In this document: positions 6,627-14,877 of the stretch, piece by piece
Layout of the letters: each line of letters starts with the position of its first letter
Numbering within the stretch: position 1 is the first letter of the stretch
DNA from: Prevotellaceae bacterium
Lineage (GTDB): Bacteria > Bacteroidota > Bacteroidia > Bacteroidales > UBA932
Direction: 5' to 3'
Length of the DNA stretch: 22,948 nt
NCBI GenBank assembly: GCA_031257655.1
Contig: JAIROF010000161.1
Location: 1 to 22,948, forward strand
Notes under the pieces: model-generated
Seen by the model: only the letters and a program-made list of their open reading frames with translations
Told to the model about the DNA's origin: nothing
Database searches by the model: none
Made by a program: the position numbers and the translations under genes

Positions 6627-8165
6627 TCACCTTTTGCTTAGCTTTATGCCAAACCATACCAGCCCGCCCACCACGCCAACGAGGAGCAGGAGGAGTACCA
6701 CCGTTCCGAGGACGGAGGTTTTGGCGTTCACTTGTATGCGGATGGTTTTATCTTCGGTATCCACCTTGCGGTTGTCGGCGAGGGCTTCGGTTTTGATTTT
6801 GACCTCCTGGGCGCCCACGCCGCTGTTTTGCGGCGGGATGATGGCCACGTGCACGGAGACTTCCTTTTCCGGGTCGAGCGTGCGGATCAGGTCGGGCGTG
6901 ACGACGGTTTTCCACCCCAGCGGGCTGTCGGCGGTGATTTTGATGTTGTCCAAGCGGCGCGTTCCGGCGTTGCGCACGGTGAGGTTCATGGTGACGCTGT
7001 CGCCCGTGGAGATTTCGTGGTAGAGGTTGGTGGCGCGCACCTCAATTTTGCCCTTTCCGCGGGGCACCAGCTCCAGGGCTTCTTCGCCGCAGGCGAGCGC
7101 CGCCAGCTGATCGGGCGCGAGGGCGGAGAGGTCTTTGCCGGCGATTTGGCCGTGCTGCTCGCCCGTGAGCGTGAGGACGTGGAACTTGAGCGGGCGGTCG
7201 ATGCGCAGCTCGTCGTCGTCGCGGTCGGGCAGGTAAACGCGCAGGGAGAGCTTTTTGGTGTTCACGCCCTGGGCAAACTTGATTTGCGATATTTTGCTGC
7301 CGTTTTCGTCCAGAAATTCGCAGGTGATTTGCTGCGGCAGCCCCACCACCAGGAGGCGGTACACGTCGTCGGAGGTGGAGAAGCGCTCGAGGGTAAGCCC
7401 GTAGGTGGCGCTGGAGCTGAGGTCGGCCTCCTGCGAAAACTGCGTTGAGCTCACGTCGACCGCGTTGATGCTGGCGTCCTGCTTGAGGTAGATGTTTTTT
7501 TCGCTCGTCCGCCCGCTGTAGCTGAGCGACACGCTGAGGTTTTCGGCGTCCTTGAGCAGCTCAAAATCGGCGGAGGCCTCCTGCCCTGTTCCGATGGCGG
7601 GTATCTGGTACTCGTAGGGCGACCCGATGATGGTATGGTCGGCCACGTCCGCAAGCGAAACGAAGATGTTGTAGATTTTTCCGGCGCGCATTTCGGGCGT
7701 GAACACGTCGAAGTGCTCCTTAAACTGGCTGAGGTACTCCTCGTTGCCCTCCAGCGCGCTTTTGAGGGTAATTTTCACGCGGCGTTCGCCGTTGGCGGCC
7801 TGGTACTTCACCGCCCGCTCGATGGTCACGTACGACTGCTGCGAAATGAGCTGCAGGATGAGCTTCTGGTAGTCGACCTCGCGGCTCAGCAGGGCGTTTT
7901 TGGACTTGGTGTACTCGTTGGCCGAGATGGCTTTTTCGTCGTACAGGCGGGCGTCGTTTTCGAGCTGCTGCTTGGCCACCTCGTAGTCGGCCCTCGCCTT
8001 TTTGAGGTCGAGCAGGATGCTTGCCCGGTCTTGCCCCGTGCTTTGTCCCGCGCCCCCTTGCCCCTGAGCGGCAAGGCCGGCGCCCAGCAGCAGGCCGGCG
8101 ATAATCATGCTTCGCCATGCAAAGCGCTGTAAGGCAAAATTTGCCGAATCTAAAAAATGATGCAT
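6627..8165 (-). CDS. Adaptor-like periplasmic protein: signal peptide, alpha-hairpin, NEW3 domain, C-terminal membrane anchor
   Basis: This 512-residue protein is probably the periplasmic link between the TolC-like channel and the ABC permeases. Residues 20-34 form a signal peptide core. Residues 49-77 and 83-108 are two heptad-rich helices joined by KAIS; N70, L74 and S81 match the spacing of the R-x3-L-x6-S tip motif by which membrane fusion proteins dock to TolC, with Asn in place of Arg. Beta-rich sequence follows. A NEW3 (NPCBM-associated) domain at about 385-475 contains NIKITADSPLGWKTV. A membrane anchor lies at about 482-506. A lipoyl domain, which standard adaptors have, is not evident. 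The gene sits between tolC and permease C. A start at M20 (8108) is possible; 8165 keeps the A-rich leader. The NEW3 call is good; the adaptor role is inferred. Confidence 0.7.
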   Translation of the reverse strand: MHHFLDSANFALQRFAWRSMIIAGLLLGAGLAAQGQGGAGQSTGQDRASILLDLKKARADYEVAKQQLENDARLYDEKAISANEYTKSKNALLSREVDYQKLILQLISQQSYVTIERAVKYQAANGERRVKITLKSALEGNEEYLSQFKEHFDVFTPEMRAGKIYNIFVSLADVADHTIIGSPYEYQIPAIGTGQEASADFELLKDAENLSVSLSYSGRTSEKNIYLKQDASINAVDVSSTQFSQEADLSSSATYGLTLERFSTSDDVYRLLVVGLPQQITCEFLDENGSKISQIKFAQGVNTKKLSLRVYLPDRDDDELRIDRPLKFHVLTLTGEQHGQIAGKDLSALAPDQLAALACGEEALELVPRGKGKIEVRATNLYHEISTGDSVTMNLTVRNAGTRRLDNIKITADSPLGWKTVVTPDLIRTLDPEKEVSVHVAIIPPQNSGVGAQEVKIKTEALADNRKVDTEDKTIRIQVNAKTSVLGTVVLLLLLVGVVGGLVWFGIKLSKR

Positions 8166-8340
8166 TTTTTTTTAATGGTTAATGGTTAACGGTTAATGGT
8201 TAATGGCGCGAAGCGCGGTAAACAATGGTGCATTTTTTTAATGGTTAACGGTTAATGGCTAATGGCGCGAAGCGCGGTAAACAATGGTGCATTTTTTAAT
8301 GGTTAATGGTTAACGGCGCGAAGCGCGGTAAGCAGGCGTT
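8166..8340. repeat. Three leader repeats containing TGCATTTTTT, TTAATGG runs and CGCGAAGCGCG
   Basis: A unit made of TGCATTTTTT, several TTAATGGTTAACGG copies and the palindrome GGCGCGAAGCGCGGTAA occurs three times. Read on the minus strand, two internal units contain AAAAAATGCACCAT, almost the same as the real gene start AAAAAATGCATCAT, so the start region appears to have been duplicated with the repeat. It forms the whole spacer between tolC and the adaptor-like gene; TTTTTAG repeats follow at about 8347-8368. Confidence 0.8.
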
Positions 8341-8356
8341 AGCAAGTTTTTAGTTT

Positions 8357-9862
8357 TTAGTTTTTAGTTAAGCTAAGGCTTTTGTTGTTTTCGAAGTCCC
8401 ACATTGTTCGTCGTTTGAGGTCTGCCAGCGCGAGCTGGTAGGTGATGTAGGCGTTGATGAAAGCGAGCTGCACTTGGGAGAGGCGCTCCTGTTCGGTGGC
8501 GAGCTCCTGCCCCGAGAGGTCGCCGTTTTCGAAGCGCAGGCGCGCGATGCGGTAGCTGTTTGCCGCGTTGTCCTTGTTTTTCTGGTTGATGCGGAAGCGC
8601 TTTTCCGCCTCGTGAACGGTGCGGACGATTTCGCGAATTTCCTTTACAATCAGGCTGCTTGTATTTTCGAGCTTGAGCTGCTTTTCCTTGAGGCGGATGG
8701 TTTGGCTCCTGACGATGCTGCGTCCGCGCCCCCAGTCGAGGATGGGCACGGTGAGCGTGAAGGTGACGCCGCGGTTGGGCGGGCGCATCGCGAAGTTGTC
8801 GAACGAGGAGCGAAACAGCGCCGGCACGCTGCCGGGCTGCGTGCTCAGCCCCGTAAAGTCGTAGTAGGCGTAGATGTTGCCTTTGATTTCGCGCTCGCGC
8901 TTGGCGCGGTCTATCTCTATCTCCTGCAGCTTGACGTCGTACTCGCCCTCTTTGAGCTCGAGGCGGTTTGCGAGCGCCTGCTCCGTGGCGGTTTGCAGGT
9001 CGATTGCCACGGTCTCGAAGTCCATTTCGGCGGCGATGTCTATTTCCATGCTCATGTCCATCCCTATCAGGAGCTTGAACTCGTCCTTTTGCAGCTCGTG
9101 CTTGCCGATGCTCTCCGACAGGTTGACGTCGCTTTGCAGGGCGTTGATTTCCGTCACCAAGAGGTCGCCTTCGGGGATGTTGCCCGTCTCGAACTTGAGC
9201 TGGGCGATGCGCAGCGCCTCTTGGGCGTTGCGGAGCTGCTCCTCGTTGATTTGCTTTTCGTAGGCCGACTTGTAAACCTCGTAAAACCCCTTGGTGACGC
9301 TGTACACAATGTCCATTTGCGTGCGGGTAAAGAACAGCTCCGAGCGCTCGTACTGGTACTGGGCTACCCGAAGGTTTTCGCGCAGCTTGTTTTTGGTGAA
9401 TACCGGCTGGTTGAAAATCAGCCCAAACTGGCTGAACGCCTGCTTGCGGCGGAGGGTGGAGTAGTCCCGGGCAAAGGTGGTGCGCAGGTTTTCGTGGTAC
9501 AGGTTGCCCATCAGGGAGAGGTCGCCGCCCGTGGGGAGGACGTAGGTGAACTTCAGGTCGCCGCCAAACTGTATGGAGCTCGTAGAGTTGTACACCGGCA
9601 GGTCGTTGGTTTGCGCAATGGCCGACACCTGCTCGTTCCACGACGGCGTGAACAGGTTTAAGTCCAGCCTCGGCTTAAACTGCGCCTTGTAGTAGAGGTA
9701 CTCGTACTGCATGGCCTGCCGGTTTTCGTCGTTCGAGCGCACCGTGTAGCTTTCGTGCAGCGCAATGCCCACCGCCTGCTCAATGGTCAGCGTTACTTTT
9801 TCCTGCGCCCGGAGCGGCAAAATCGTTAACCCCAAAACGGGTAAAATCAGGTATCGTTTCAT
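8357..9862 (-). CDS. TolC-family outer membrane efflux protein
   Basis: This 501-residue protein is the outer-membrane channel of a type I or tripartite export system. A signal peptide (about residues 1-19, ending LRA before QEK) precedes two internally similar repeats, each with long amphipathic helices. Examples are TIEQAVGIALHESYTV near the start, LRNAQEALRIAQLKFETGNIPEGDL near the middle, and SYRIARLRFENGDLSGQELATEQERL near the end. The paired LxFxxGxxxxxDL-type motifs are the TolC-family hallmark. It is the first structural gene after a sigma-54-like promoter at 9895-9909. The adaptor-like gene follows on the same strand, so the pair likely works together. The substrate is unknown. Confidence 0.92.
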   Translation of the reverse strand: MKRYLILPVLGLTILPLRAQEKVTLTIEQAVGIALHESYTVRSNDENRQAMQYEYLYYKAQFKPRLDLNLFTPSWNEQVSAIAQTNDLPVYNSTSSIQFGGDLKFTYVLPTGGDLSLMGNLYHENLRTTFARDYSTLRRKQAFSQFGLIFNQPVFTKNKLRENLRVAQYQYERSELFFTRTQMDIVYSVTKGFYEVYKSAYEKQINEEQLRNAQEALRIAQLKFETGNIPEGDLLVTEINALQSDVNLSESIGKHELQKDEFKLLIGMDMSMEIDIAAEMDFETVAIDLQTATEQALANRLELKEGEYDVKLQEIEIDRAKREREIKGNIYAYYDFTGLSTQPGSVPALFRSSFDNFAMRPPNRGVTFTLTVPILDWGRGRSIVRSQTIRLKEKQLKLENTSSLIVKEIREIVRTVHEAEKRFRINQKNKDNAANSYRIARLRFENGDLSGQELATEQERLSQVQLAFINAYITYQLALADLKRRTMWDFENNKSLSLTKN

Positions 9863-9894
9863 TCCCTATAGCATTTTTATACGCTATACTACTT

Positions 9895-9909
9895 ACAAAT
9901 TGCGTGCCT
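9895..9909 (-). promoter_or_regulatory. Sigma-54 (-24/-12) promoter of the tolC operon
   Basis: On the minus strand AGGCACGCAATTTGT aligns to the sigma-54 consensus TGGCACGNNNNTTGC with only the first and last bases differing; the -24 GG and the TTG spacing are correct. The predicted start point is about 20 bases before the tolC ATG. The next operon upstream encodes a sigma-54 activator, which supports the call. Confidence 0.65.
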
Positions 9910-9949
9910 GATTTTGCAACAGGTTGGTAAAGACGGTTGTATGGGAATT

Positions 9950-10011
9950 GGGTAAATTTTGGGGGTAAGAATTGGGTAAGGGTTGGGTAAAAATTGGGTA
10001 AGAATTTACCC
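9950..10011 (-). promoter_or_regulatory. Candidate upstream activator sites: five GGGTAA repeats in helical phase
   Basis: GGGTAA occurs at 9950, 9963, 9974, 9985 and 9996, at spacings of 13, 11, 11 and 11 bp. The last copy forms the dyad GGGTAAGAATTTACCC (9996-10011). The array begins about 40 bp upstream of the sigma-54-like promoter, where NtrC-type activators normally bind. It could also be simple low-complexity DNA of the kind found elsewhere in the window. Confidence 0.5.
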
Positions 10012-10071
10012 ATTACGGCAGGTGCTGCTGCTCGATTTTGCAAATATTTTTTCCGAAAAGCAATTTTTTTC

Positions 10072-10102
10072 TTTGCAGATTCAAAAGAATAATGTATTTT
10101 TG
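10072..10102 (+). promoter_or_regulatory. Strong plus-strand promoter (TTTG-N19-TATTTTTG)
   Basis: TTTG at 10072-10075 and TATTTTTG at 10095-10102 are separated by exactly 19 bases, an excellent match to the Bacteroides primary sigma promoter. It points away from tolC, towards the 3' end of the response regulator gene. No plus-strand protein gene follows. Confidence 0.65.
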
Positions 10103-10108
10103 CATCAT

Positions 10109-10178
10109 CATCATTGATTATCTCATTAACCATGCGTTAAAGGAGAAACGAAGCCGCAGTAATGCGGCTTTTGCTTTT
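10109..10178 (+). ncRNA. Predicted short RNA of about 70 nt
   Basis: The transcript is bounded by the strong promoter at 10072-10102 and the intrinsic terminator at 10151-10178. The only reading frame inside is ATGCGTTAA (10132-10140), just two codons. A purine-rich AAAGGAGAAAC segment lies just before the terminator stem. It could be a small regulatory RNA, or the orphaned attenuator of a lost operon. No known RNA family is recognised. Confidence 0.45.
10151..10178 (+). terminator. Intrinsic terminator
   Basis: AAGCCGCA (10151-10158) and TGCGGCTT (10163-10170) form a perfect 8-bp stem with loop GTAA, followed by TTGCTTTT. The U-rich side is on the plus strand, so it ends the short RNA rather than the response regulator transcript on the minus strand. 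Confidence 0.7.
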
Positions 10179-10219
10179 CGGTAGCGTCCATGCCCTATTG
10201 ATATGCACTTTATCCCCGC

Positions 10220-11584
<1,365 letters not shown>

Positions 11585-11606
11585 CCTGTGTGGTAAAGTA
11601 TTTGTT

Positions 11607-12845
11607 CTACATGGCCTGCGGCAGCTTGATCAGCGCCGTGGCGCCCCGGCCGGGCAGGCTGCTGATTTCCATTTCGCCGCCGTGCCGGCTGACGATGCTG
11701 TAGGAGATGGAAAGCCCCAGCCCGGTGCCCTCGCTTTTGGTGGTGTAGAAGGGGTTGAAGATGGATTCGAGGTCGCCCGGCTCAATGCCTTTGCCCGAAT
11801 CGGTGATGGAGATGAGCAGGTACCGCGACTGGTAGTCCAGCGGGCGCCCGGCTTCGATGCGGAGCGTCAGCTGCCGGCGCTCGCTCTCCTCCATCGCCTC
11901 CACAGCGTTGAGGAGGACGTTGAGAAACACCTGCTTGAGCTGCGAGGCGTCGGCGGTAACCACCGTGCTGGGCGTGTGGACGTCGAAGGCGACGTCGATT
12001 TGCTTCCGCGCAATGGTGTTGCTCAGCAGCACGAGCGACTGCCTCAGCAGCTGCAGAATATCGACCTTGTCGACCTCCAGCGCCGACGGCTTGGCAAACG
12101 ACAGCAGGCCCTGCACAATTTTGTTGATGCGATCGACCTCCTCCATCAGCTCGTTCACCATATCCAGCTTGTCGGGGTCTTGCATGCCCTTGCCCAGGTA
12201 CTGCACCGTGCTGCGGATGGTGGTGAGCGGGTTGCGGATTTCGTGCGCCGCGCCGGCCGCCAGCTCCCCCAGCATCGCCAGGCGGTCGGCGCGGTACATT
12301 TTCCGGATGCGGGCGCTCTGCTCCTCGTAGAGGGCGGTGTTTTCTATCGCAAAGGCGGCATGGTCAAACAGCAGCTTGAGCAGGTTGGCGTCTTCGCCGG
12401 AGATGCCTTTCCCGTCGGAGCGCCGCCCAAGAAAGACAAACCCGTTGAGGCGGTTCATCGCCTTTAGCGGAAAAATCAGCTCCACGTCCGCCCTGTAAAT
12501 CAGCTCCTGCTCGCTGTCGGAAAAGTAGGACATCACGCTGCTTTGGCGGGACGTCTGGAAGTACGTTTCGTTCACCGACAGCCAGTTCACCAGCTTGCTG
12601 TGGTGCGTAAAGTGCAGCCGGCAAAAATGCTCGCTCTCCTGCTTCCCGGCGAGGACGTACTTGTCCGTTTCGGCGTTGAGCAGGAAAACGGCAATCCGAT
12701 CGACGCCGAAAATCTGCAAAATTTTCGACGCGATGTTAGCCATCAGCAAGTCCCGGTCGGCAATCAGGATCAGCGACCGGTTAAACTCGGCAAGCATTGT
12801 ACGCGGAATTGCCTCCTCTTCGTTTTTTTTGTTGCGTAAAGCCAT
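11607..12845 (-). CDS. Soluble GAF-domain sensor histidine kinase
   Basis: This 412-residue kinase autophosphorylates and passes phosphate to the response regulator encoded 22 bp downstream. A GAF-like sensory domain spans about residues 20-165. A dimerisation helix follows with the H-box AAHEIRNPLTTIRS; the phospho-accepting histidine is residue 201. The ATP-binding domain shows the N-box FLNVLLNAVEAME, the D-box DSGKGIEPGD, the F-box NPFYTTK and the G-box GTGLGLSIS. No membrane segments are visible, so it senses a cytoplasmic signal or ligand. The architecture matches NtrB-like partners of sigma-54 activators. The start at 12845 is preceded by a -7 box 27 bases upstream. Confidence 0.92.
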   Translation of the reverse strand: MALRNKKNEEEAIPRTMLAEFNRSLILIADRDLLMANIASKILQIFGVDRIAVFLLNAETDKYVLAGKQESEHFCRLHFTHHSKLVNWLSVNETYFQTSRQSSVMSYFSDSEQELIYRADVELIFPLKAMNRLNGFVFLGRRSDGKGISGEDANLLKLLFDHAAFAIENTALYEEQSARIRKMYRADRLAMLGELAAGAAHEIRNPLTTIRSTVQYLGKGMQDPDKLDMVNELMEEVDRINKIVQGLLSFAKPSALEVDKVDILQLLRQSLVLLSNTIARKQIDVAFDVHTPSTVVTADASQLKQVFLNVLLNAVEAMEESERRQLTLRIEAGRPLDYQSRYLLISITDSGKGIEPGDLESIFNPFYTTKSEGTGLGLSISYSIVSRHGGEMEISSLPGRGATALIKLPQAM

Positions 12846-12871
12846 GCGTAGGGGCGGGGTTTTGTTGGCTA

Positions 12872-12879
12872 CAAAGATA
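12872..12879 (-). promoter_or_regulatory. -7 box of the two-component operon
   Basis: TATCTTTG (complement of 12872-12879) matches TAnnTTTG and lies 26 bases before the kinase start codon. No clear -33 element is visible. Confidence 0.5.
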
Positions 12880-12939
12880 GCAATATTTTACCATAGCCGG
12901 TAGAGCAGCTGCGCTGAGCGGTCGAAAATTGCAATCGGA

Positions 12940-13266
12940 TTTTTTGAGCGCGTAGCCAACGGAGAGAATCATATCAAGATTGTAGTATTCAATATTCCTC
13001 ACCACTTCTCTCTCCCCTTCATGTTGAACTGTCGCAAATTTTGCGACAGCTGAAAATTCGGCTAATTCTTCTCTTAGAGCATTATTGATATGTTTCCCTA
13101 TGGTTTTGATATCTCTATCAAAAAGCAGGGATATTTGTTGACGGTTAAGCCAAACCGTTTCACTTTCCAGCCGCACTTCCAGCTTTAAGGAGCTGTCCGG
13201 TTGATACAGTATGATTTCACCCCTACTATCGTACTGGTGCAGCGTAATTTCACGATTATCGTCCAT
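12940..13266 (-). pseudogene. 5' fragment of a RhuM-family (virulence RhuM) gene
   Basis: The first 105 codons read as the conserved N-terminus of RhuM-family proteins: EIILYQPD, VRLESETVWLNRQQISLLF, KTIGKHINNAL, then FATVQHEGEREVVRNIEYYN and LDMILSVGY. After SVGY, where relatives continue with an RVNSK-type motif and another 200 or more residues, the frame changes to unrelated sequence and runs on into the kinase gene in another frame. The 3' two thirds are therefore missing. RhuM proteins are often associated with mobile or horizontally acquired DNA; their function is poorly known. The breakpoint lies beside a 16-bp sequence that recurs at 21494-21509. Confidence 0.75.
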
Positions 13267-13578
13267 GTTTATACGCTGTTCTTAAGGATTTGCAAAGTTA
13301 GCATGAAATTTTTGGATTACGCGCAAATGAATAAAAAAATCCGGAACCGCTAATAACACTCTAATAACAAGGTGGCTATATGTATTTTAAATCTCAAGTA
13401 ATAGCGAGGATAATATAAATATTTGCAGTTTACGTCAAAAAAAAATTGCAGTCCGCATGTAAATAGCTGCCTTTGCTGATGTAAACCATCAAAAAAACAC
13501 AACAAAGCCATGTTCGCTACACAGCACACCAAAGCAAAAAAGCCGTGCAGTACCGGTCTCGTTCTCGCGAAAAAATGC
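13267..13578. other. AT-rich spacer without recognisable gene
   Basis: Nothing persuasive is seen in these 312 bases. Short open frames on the minus strand (13350-13532, 13517-13753) have low-complexity, hydrophobic products and no recognisable motif. The region separates the RhuM fragment from the toxin-antitoxin promoter. Confidence 0.6.
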
Positions 13579-13586
13579 TACTTTTG
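13579..13586 (+). promoter_or_regulatory. -7 box of the toxin-antitoxin operon
   Basis: TACTTTTG fits TAnnTTTG. It lies 67 bases before the antitoxin start. Four tandem ATTAAC units follow at about 13620-13643, just before the antitoxin start codon. Confidence 0.55.
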
Positions 13587-13652
13587 TGGGGTAGCTGTGA
13601 TTTGCATTCATTCATTGCGCTAACATTAACATTAACATTAACACAACCAACC

Positions 13653-13814
13653 ATGGCACAACCCATAAAAGAAACACCGGTGCTGTATGGCGAGGATGCC
13701 CGTCGCTTTGAGCGCAGCATGAAGGAGCTTAAGCCCATGCCCCCCGAACGCAAGGCGGAGATGGATAAGCATTATGCTATTTTTAAGCAAATAGCGCAGC
13801 TCCCCTTGCCATGA
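13653..13814 (+). CDS. Small antitoxin-like protein paired with a GNAT toxin
   Basis: This 53-residue protein begins MAQPIKETPVLYGEDARRFE and is rich in charged residues. Its stop codon overlaps the start of the acetyltransferase gene (ATGA at 13811-13814), the arrangement typical of toxin-antitoxin pairs. The upstream in-frame ATG at 13545 lies before the predicted promoter, so the start at 13653 is preferred. In GNAT toxin-antitoxin modules the antitoxin neutralises an acetyltransferase that modifies aminoacyl-tRNA. Here the role is inferred from gene pairing and size; no DNA-binding motif is obvious in this short protein. Confidence 0.65.
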   Translation: MAQPIKETPVLYGEDARRFERSMKELKPMPPERKAEMDKHYAIFKQIAQLPLP

Positions 13815-14360
13815 CAAACTATTCACACTTGCAGATTGTAAAAGTAGCGCCCGGCATTGAAGCGGTAGCGTTCGATTGCGGAGACGCCGACCTGAATGAT
13901 TTTTTGAAAGATGATGCTTTGCGCTATTTTTACGAGCGCATGGCCGTAACCTACATGCTTCTTTCCAAGGAGCAAGCGGCTGCCTACTATTGCTTGCTAA
14001 ACGACAAGATTACGTTTGATACGAGCCGGAAAAATGAAATATCGTTTTGGAATCGTTTTAACCGAAAAAACAAAATACCCAACCCGAAGCGTCGACAAAA
14101 TTATCCGGCGGTAAAATTAGGCCGTTTTGCCGTTTCATCGCATTTTCAAGGGCAAGGTATAGGTCGCCTCATATTGGACGGGGTAAAAGCAAATGTTAAC
14201 CCAAAAAACAGATACGGGGTGTCGCTTTTTAACCGTTGATGCGTACGGTACTGCGCTAAATTTTTACCTGAAAAATGAATTTCAATACATATCTTCAAAA
14301 GACGAAGGCGAAAATACGCGGCTGATGTATTACGATTTGAAGCAATACATGTTGTTGTGA
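13811..14360 (+). pseudogene. GNAT-family acetyltransferase (toxin of a toxin-antitoxin pair), frameshifted
   Basis: The first frame (13811 to about 14190) encodes the N-terminal two thirds of a GNAT acetyltransferase: FDCGDADLNDFLKDDALRY, VTYMLLSKEQAAAYYCLLND, and the acetyl-CoA-binding loop VSSHFQGQGIGRLILDG. That frame then stops at 14239. The remaining conserved part continues in the +1 frame from about 14190 to 14360 (GCRFLTVDAYGTALNFYLKN, then TRLMYYDLKQYMLL). A single indel in or near GGGGTAAAAGCAAATG is the simplest explanation. The reconstructed protein would be about 182 residues, normal for this family. Known relatives acetylate charged tRNAs. The break probably inactivates the toxin, unless it is a sequencing error. 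Confidence 0.8.
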
Positions 14361-14849
14361 CTTGCTTGCATTCTTTGTAATTGTGTAGCAATTTAGAAGT
14401 TGAATATCATTGGTTATGCGTTGTTTGTGCGATTTATTGATGTCTTTTTTCATGTAATTTGAGTAAATTCAAAAAATACTCGCACATTGCAATTTTATGG
14501 GAACCTCTAAAAACCCCAAACGCTACGTTATGCTCTTTCGGCAAAATGCTCATTTATGCTGTGTGCGGGTATATTTTGCGCATTAGCTGCGATTGGCTAC
14601 GCCGAGTTTCGCTCCGCTTCCCCTACGGAGAACCGAAGCGAAGCGGATTTCGGCGTAGCCAATCGCGGCCAATCTACAAAAGATATCCGCGTACGGCATA
14701 GCCTTGAATTTTCAGCGCTACAGCAGCGCAATTTATAGCCGGGCATAGCGTAAGTCCGCCCCATCTGCCTGCTGTTTCCGTACAAAACCATACCGATTTG
14801 GCGCATAAAATACCACAAACATGGTATTTTATATTTTCCTCCAAACAGC
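14361..14849. other. Spacer with a large hairpin before the tetrapyrrole operon
   Basis: No supported gene. The only clear structure is the hairpin at 14589-14666. Short frames over it, on both strands, exist because of the palindrome. The sequence changes here from lower-GC accessory DNA to the GC-richer tetrapyrrole genes. Confidence 0.6.
14589..14666. repeat. Large two-tier hairpin
   Basis: GCGATTGGCTACGCCGA (14589-14605) pairs perfectly over 17 bp with 14650-14666. An inner stem GCTCCGCTTC/GAAGCGAAGC (14611-14620 with 14635-14644) matches at 9 of 10 positions. It resembles a palindromic intergenic element; no U-run follows on either side. Confidence 0.85.
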
Positions 14850-14857
14850 TACCTTTG
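14850..14857 (+). promoter_or_regulatory. -7 box of the tetrapyrrole operon
   Basis: TACCTTTG fits TAnnTTTG and lies 20 bases before the ATG at 14878. Its position argues against the in-frame ATG at 14821 as the start. Confidence 0.6.
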
Positions 14858-14877
14858 CAGCATTAACAGAAAAAAAC

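Noticed and set aside
8373..9641. 422-residue minus-strand frame within tolC
   Set aside because: Arg/Pro/Gln/His-rich product typical of an out-of-frame reading of GC-rich coding DNA.
8474..9661. 395-residue plus-strand open frame opposite tolC
   Set aside because: Low-complexity, Val/Leu/Glu-rich product without motifs; it is the antisense shadow of a clear TolC-family gene.
9780..10133. 117-residue minus-strand frame before tolC
   Set aside because: It overlaps the tolC start in another frame, crosses the sigma-54-like promoter and GGGTAA array, and has no recognisable motif.
10091..10183. Isoleucine-rich leader peptide (ATG TAT TTT TGC ATC ATC ATC ATT)
   Set aside because: Its ATG lies at the start of the -7 box, upstream of the predicted transcription start, and no isoleucine-pathway gene follows.
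14459..14818. Small open frames on both strands over the 14589-14666 hairpin
   Set aside because: They are created by the palindrome and show no start context or family resemblance.
14821..14877. Extended N-terminus of the tetrapyrrole fusion protein
   Set aside because: The in-frame ATG at 14821 lies upstream of the TACCTTTG promoter box, and residues 1-19 are not HemC-like.
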